Source: Candidatus Krumholzibacteriia bacterium (lineage in GTDB: Bacteria; Krumholzibacteriota; Krumholzibacteriia; Krumholzibacteriales; Krumholzibacteriaceae). From it: DNA of 7,963 nucleotides. Below are positions 6,749 to 7,963 of this stretch, in pieces. Each line of letters begins with the position of its first letter. Within the stretch, counting starts at the first letter, position 1. The stretch is taken from positions 1 through 7,963 of the forward strand of contig JAPLKY010000188.1 of NCBI GenBank assembly GCA_026387805.1, given 5' to 3'. The notes under the pieces are model-generated. The model made no database searches. It was given only the letters and a program-made list of their open reading frames with translations, and had not been told where the DNA came from. The position numbers and the translations under genes were made by a program.

Positions 6749-7963
6749 CTACTTCAGCTTCGGGAGCTGCTGTCGCAGGCCTCCCTTGTAGCTGAATTGG
6801 ATCCTGTTTCCCTTGAGGAGGGTTACGAAACCATCCATCTCGAACAGCGCATACGTATCCCGAAGCACGATCATGTCGGTGGACGATTTCCCCCACTGCT
6901 CCTCGGCGCCGGCTGCATCGAATGCAATATGGATTTCGTCGCCCGGCTGCCATTCCAGATCGATCTTTTCTCCCTGCATATACTGGGTCCCCGCCTTGTT
7001 CCAGCGGGGATTCTCCCCCGGCTCGGTCACCTCGTAATGAATGTGCCCGTCGTCGGGAACGCTCAGCAGACGAAACGAGTACGTGCGCCTCTTCTCCCAT
7101 TGCTTCGCTTCGGCAACGAAGCTGCTGATGGCGGAGATCTGCTTGTCGTGCACTCCGCGCATTAGGGTGCCGCTGATGGCTTCGAGGTTCGCCACCGCCT
7201 CGCCCAGAACGAATTCCGGCTCGGCTTTCTCGTCGTTGATTCTGCTCTTCAGATCCTCGTACGCGCCGAGACTCGCGTCGACCGTTTGCCGGGTAGAGGA
7301 GGACTGTGGGGACGACTTATCGATGACTCTCAGCAGGGCTTTGCCCATCTCTCTTTCGGCATTGCTGCAATCCGTGTTCTTGGCGTCGGCATCGACCTGC
7401 GTCCAGATCGAGTCCTGAATCGCGGCATCGGTCGGATTCTTGATACATTGTTCATAGAGACGCCACAGATAGAGCACCCGCCCCGCCCGTCTGTCCGTTA
7501 CTTCCTTTTCATCGCCGGCGCGCATCGCCTTGATCTCATACAGCAGTCTCTCGTTGAGCTCGCTCCGTATGAGGTTCTTCTTGGCCTGTTCGTACTTGGG
7601 CTGCGTTTCTTCGTTGCCGACCACTCCCGCGAGTTGAGCGATCATGTCGTCCAGCTTCTCGACGTCCGAACCCGGCCCGATTCCGCTGTAGATCTCCTTC
7701 ATCCGTTTGGCCTGCGCCTGATATTCGGAGAACATCTTCCCGACCAGCCAATTGTTGCTATAGCTTCTGTACGCGTTGTAGACGGCCTGGCGGTCTCCTC
7801 CGACCTCTTTCAGCACCTTGCTCTCGATCCTTTGCGGAGACCGCAGAAGACCGCCGAAGTGAATCATGAACGGCAGCGAATAGAGCACGATCCATACGAT
7901 CGAGACCGCGGCGACGAATCCCGCGATCCTCCTCAGCACGTTCAGCCTGCGGCTTCGAACGAT
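6749..7963 (-). CDS. Membrane-anchored protein, helical with beta-rich C-terminal domain, unknown function (5' end possibly beyond window)
   Basis: I do not recognise this family. The nearest in-window start is a GTG at 7939 (396 aa), but it lacks a clear ribosome site and the frame stays open to the window edge (IVRSRRLNVLRR), so the protein may be longer. Numbering from that GTG, a basic stretch precedes one membrane helix at about 6-26 (AGFVAAVSIVWIVLYSLPFM). A long, charged, mostly helical region follows at about 35-280 (YRSYSNNWLVGKMF, EYQAQAKRMKEIY, ERLLYEIKAMRAG, DLKSRINDEKAEPEFVLGEA), containing C165 and C191. The last ~115 residues are a beta domain with a Trp-rich core: RTYSFRLLSVPDDGHIHYEV, DLEWQPGDEIHIAFD, EEQWGK, ALFEMDGFVTLL, NRIQFSYKGG. 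A membrane-tethered helical stalk bearing a beta domain loosely recalls IcmF/TssM-type C-termini, but no diagnostic motif is seen. It is upstream of the small exported protein, same strand, 26 nt gap. Confidence 0.75.
   Translation of the reverse strand: MVRSRRLNVLRRIAGFVAAVSIVWIVLYSLPFMIHFGGLLRSPQRIESKVLKEVGGDRQAVYNAYRSYSNNWLVGKMFSEYQAQAKRMKEIYSGIGPGSDVEKLDDMIAQLAGVVGNEETQPKYEQAKKNLIRSELNERLLYEIKAMRAGDEKEVTDRRAGRVLYLWRLYEQCIKNPTDAAIQDSIWTQVDADAKNTDCSNAEREMGKALLRVIDKSSPQSSSTRQTVDASLGAYEDLKSRINDEKAEPEFVLGEAVANLEAISGTLMRGVHDKQISAISSFVAEAKQWEKRRTYSFRLLSVPDDGHIHYEVTEPGENPRWNKAGTQYMQGEKIDLEWQPGDEIHIAFDAAGAEEQWGKSSTDMIVLRDTYALFEMDGFVTLLKGNRIQFSYKGGLRQQLPKLK

Noticed and set aside
6723..7100. An extended N-terminus for the small exported protein
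   Set aside because: The extra residues overlap the neighbouring gene in another frame and are Arg-rich noise; a signal peptide and a purine-rich ribosome site begin at 6722.
6749..7963. Firm assignment to type VI secretion TssM/IcmF
   Set aside because: Only general shape agrees; no Walker motif or other diagnostic motif is visible in the window and no other type VI genes are present.

Overview
The window is GC-rich (about 60% by eye) and protein-dense, from a Gram-negative-type (diderm) bacterium. Two lipobox signal peptides, a predicted outer-membrane beta-barrel ending in tyrosine, CsgG-type domains and strong AGGAG ribosome sites support this. The mix of a Hanks-type Ser/Thr kinase carrying an extracytoplasmic PEGA domain, CsgG/TPR proteins and a LamG lipoprotein, together with frequent ATA, AGA and AGG codons despite high GC, recalls poorly cultured lineages such as Krumholzibacteriota, Eisenbacteria or Latescibacterota. 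That placement is inference only.

Layout, plus strand (2-6182): five tightly packed genes that look like one operon. First is the 3' part of a membrane Ser/Thr kinase, which enters at its DFG motif because the N-lobe and catalytic loop lie upstream of the window. Next is a secreted CsgG-like protein with a C-terminal TPR. Third is a lipoprotein with TPR, CsgG-like and TPR regions. Fourth is a beta-barrel protein whose start overlaps the previous gene by 11 nt. Fifth is a large lipoprotein with a possible cohesin-like beta domain and a C-terminal LamG/concanavalin-like domain. Gaps are 48, 27, -11 and 12 nt.

Layout, minus strand (6210-7963): two convergent genes 26 nt apart. A membrane-anchored, mostly helical protein with a beta-rich C-terminal domain remains open at the right edge. 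Downstream of it is a small exported beta-rich protein of unknown function. A 27-nt convergent gap with a GC-rich palindrome separates the two operons.

Working model (inference): the plus-strand genes form an envelope module. The kinase spans the inner membrane with its PEGA domain outside the cytoplasm. The two paralogous CsgG/TPR proteins and the barrel would act in the periplasm or outer membrane, and the LamG lipoprotein would be a surface or periplasmic adhesion or carbohydrate-binding component. The sequence does not prove a substrate, a phosphorylation target or a secretion role. No RNA genes, mobile elements, CRISPR arrays or attachment sites were seen, and no stretch above 300 nt lacks a gene.
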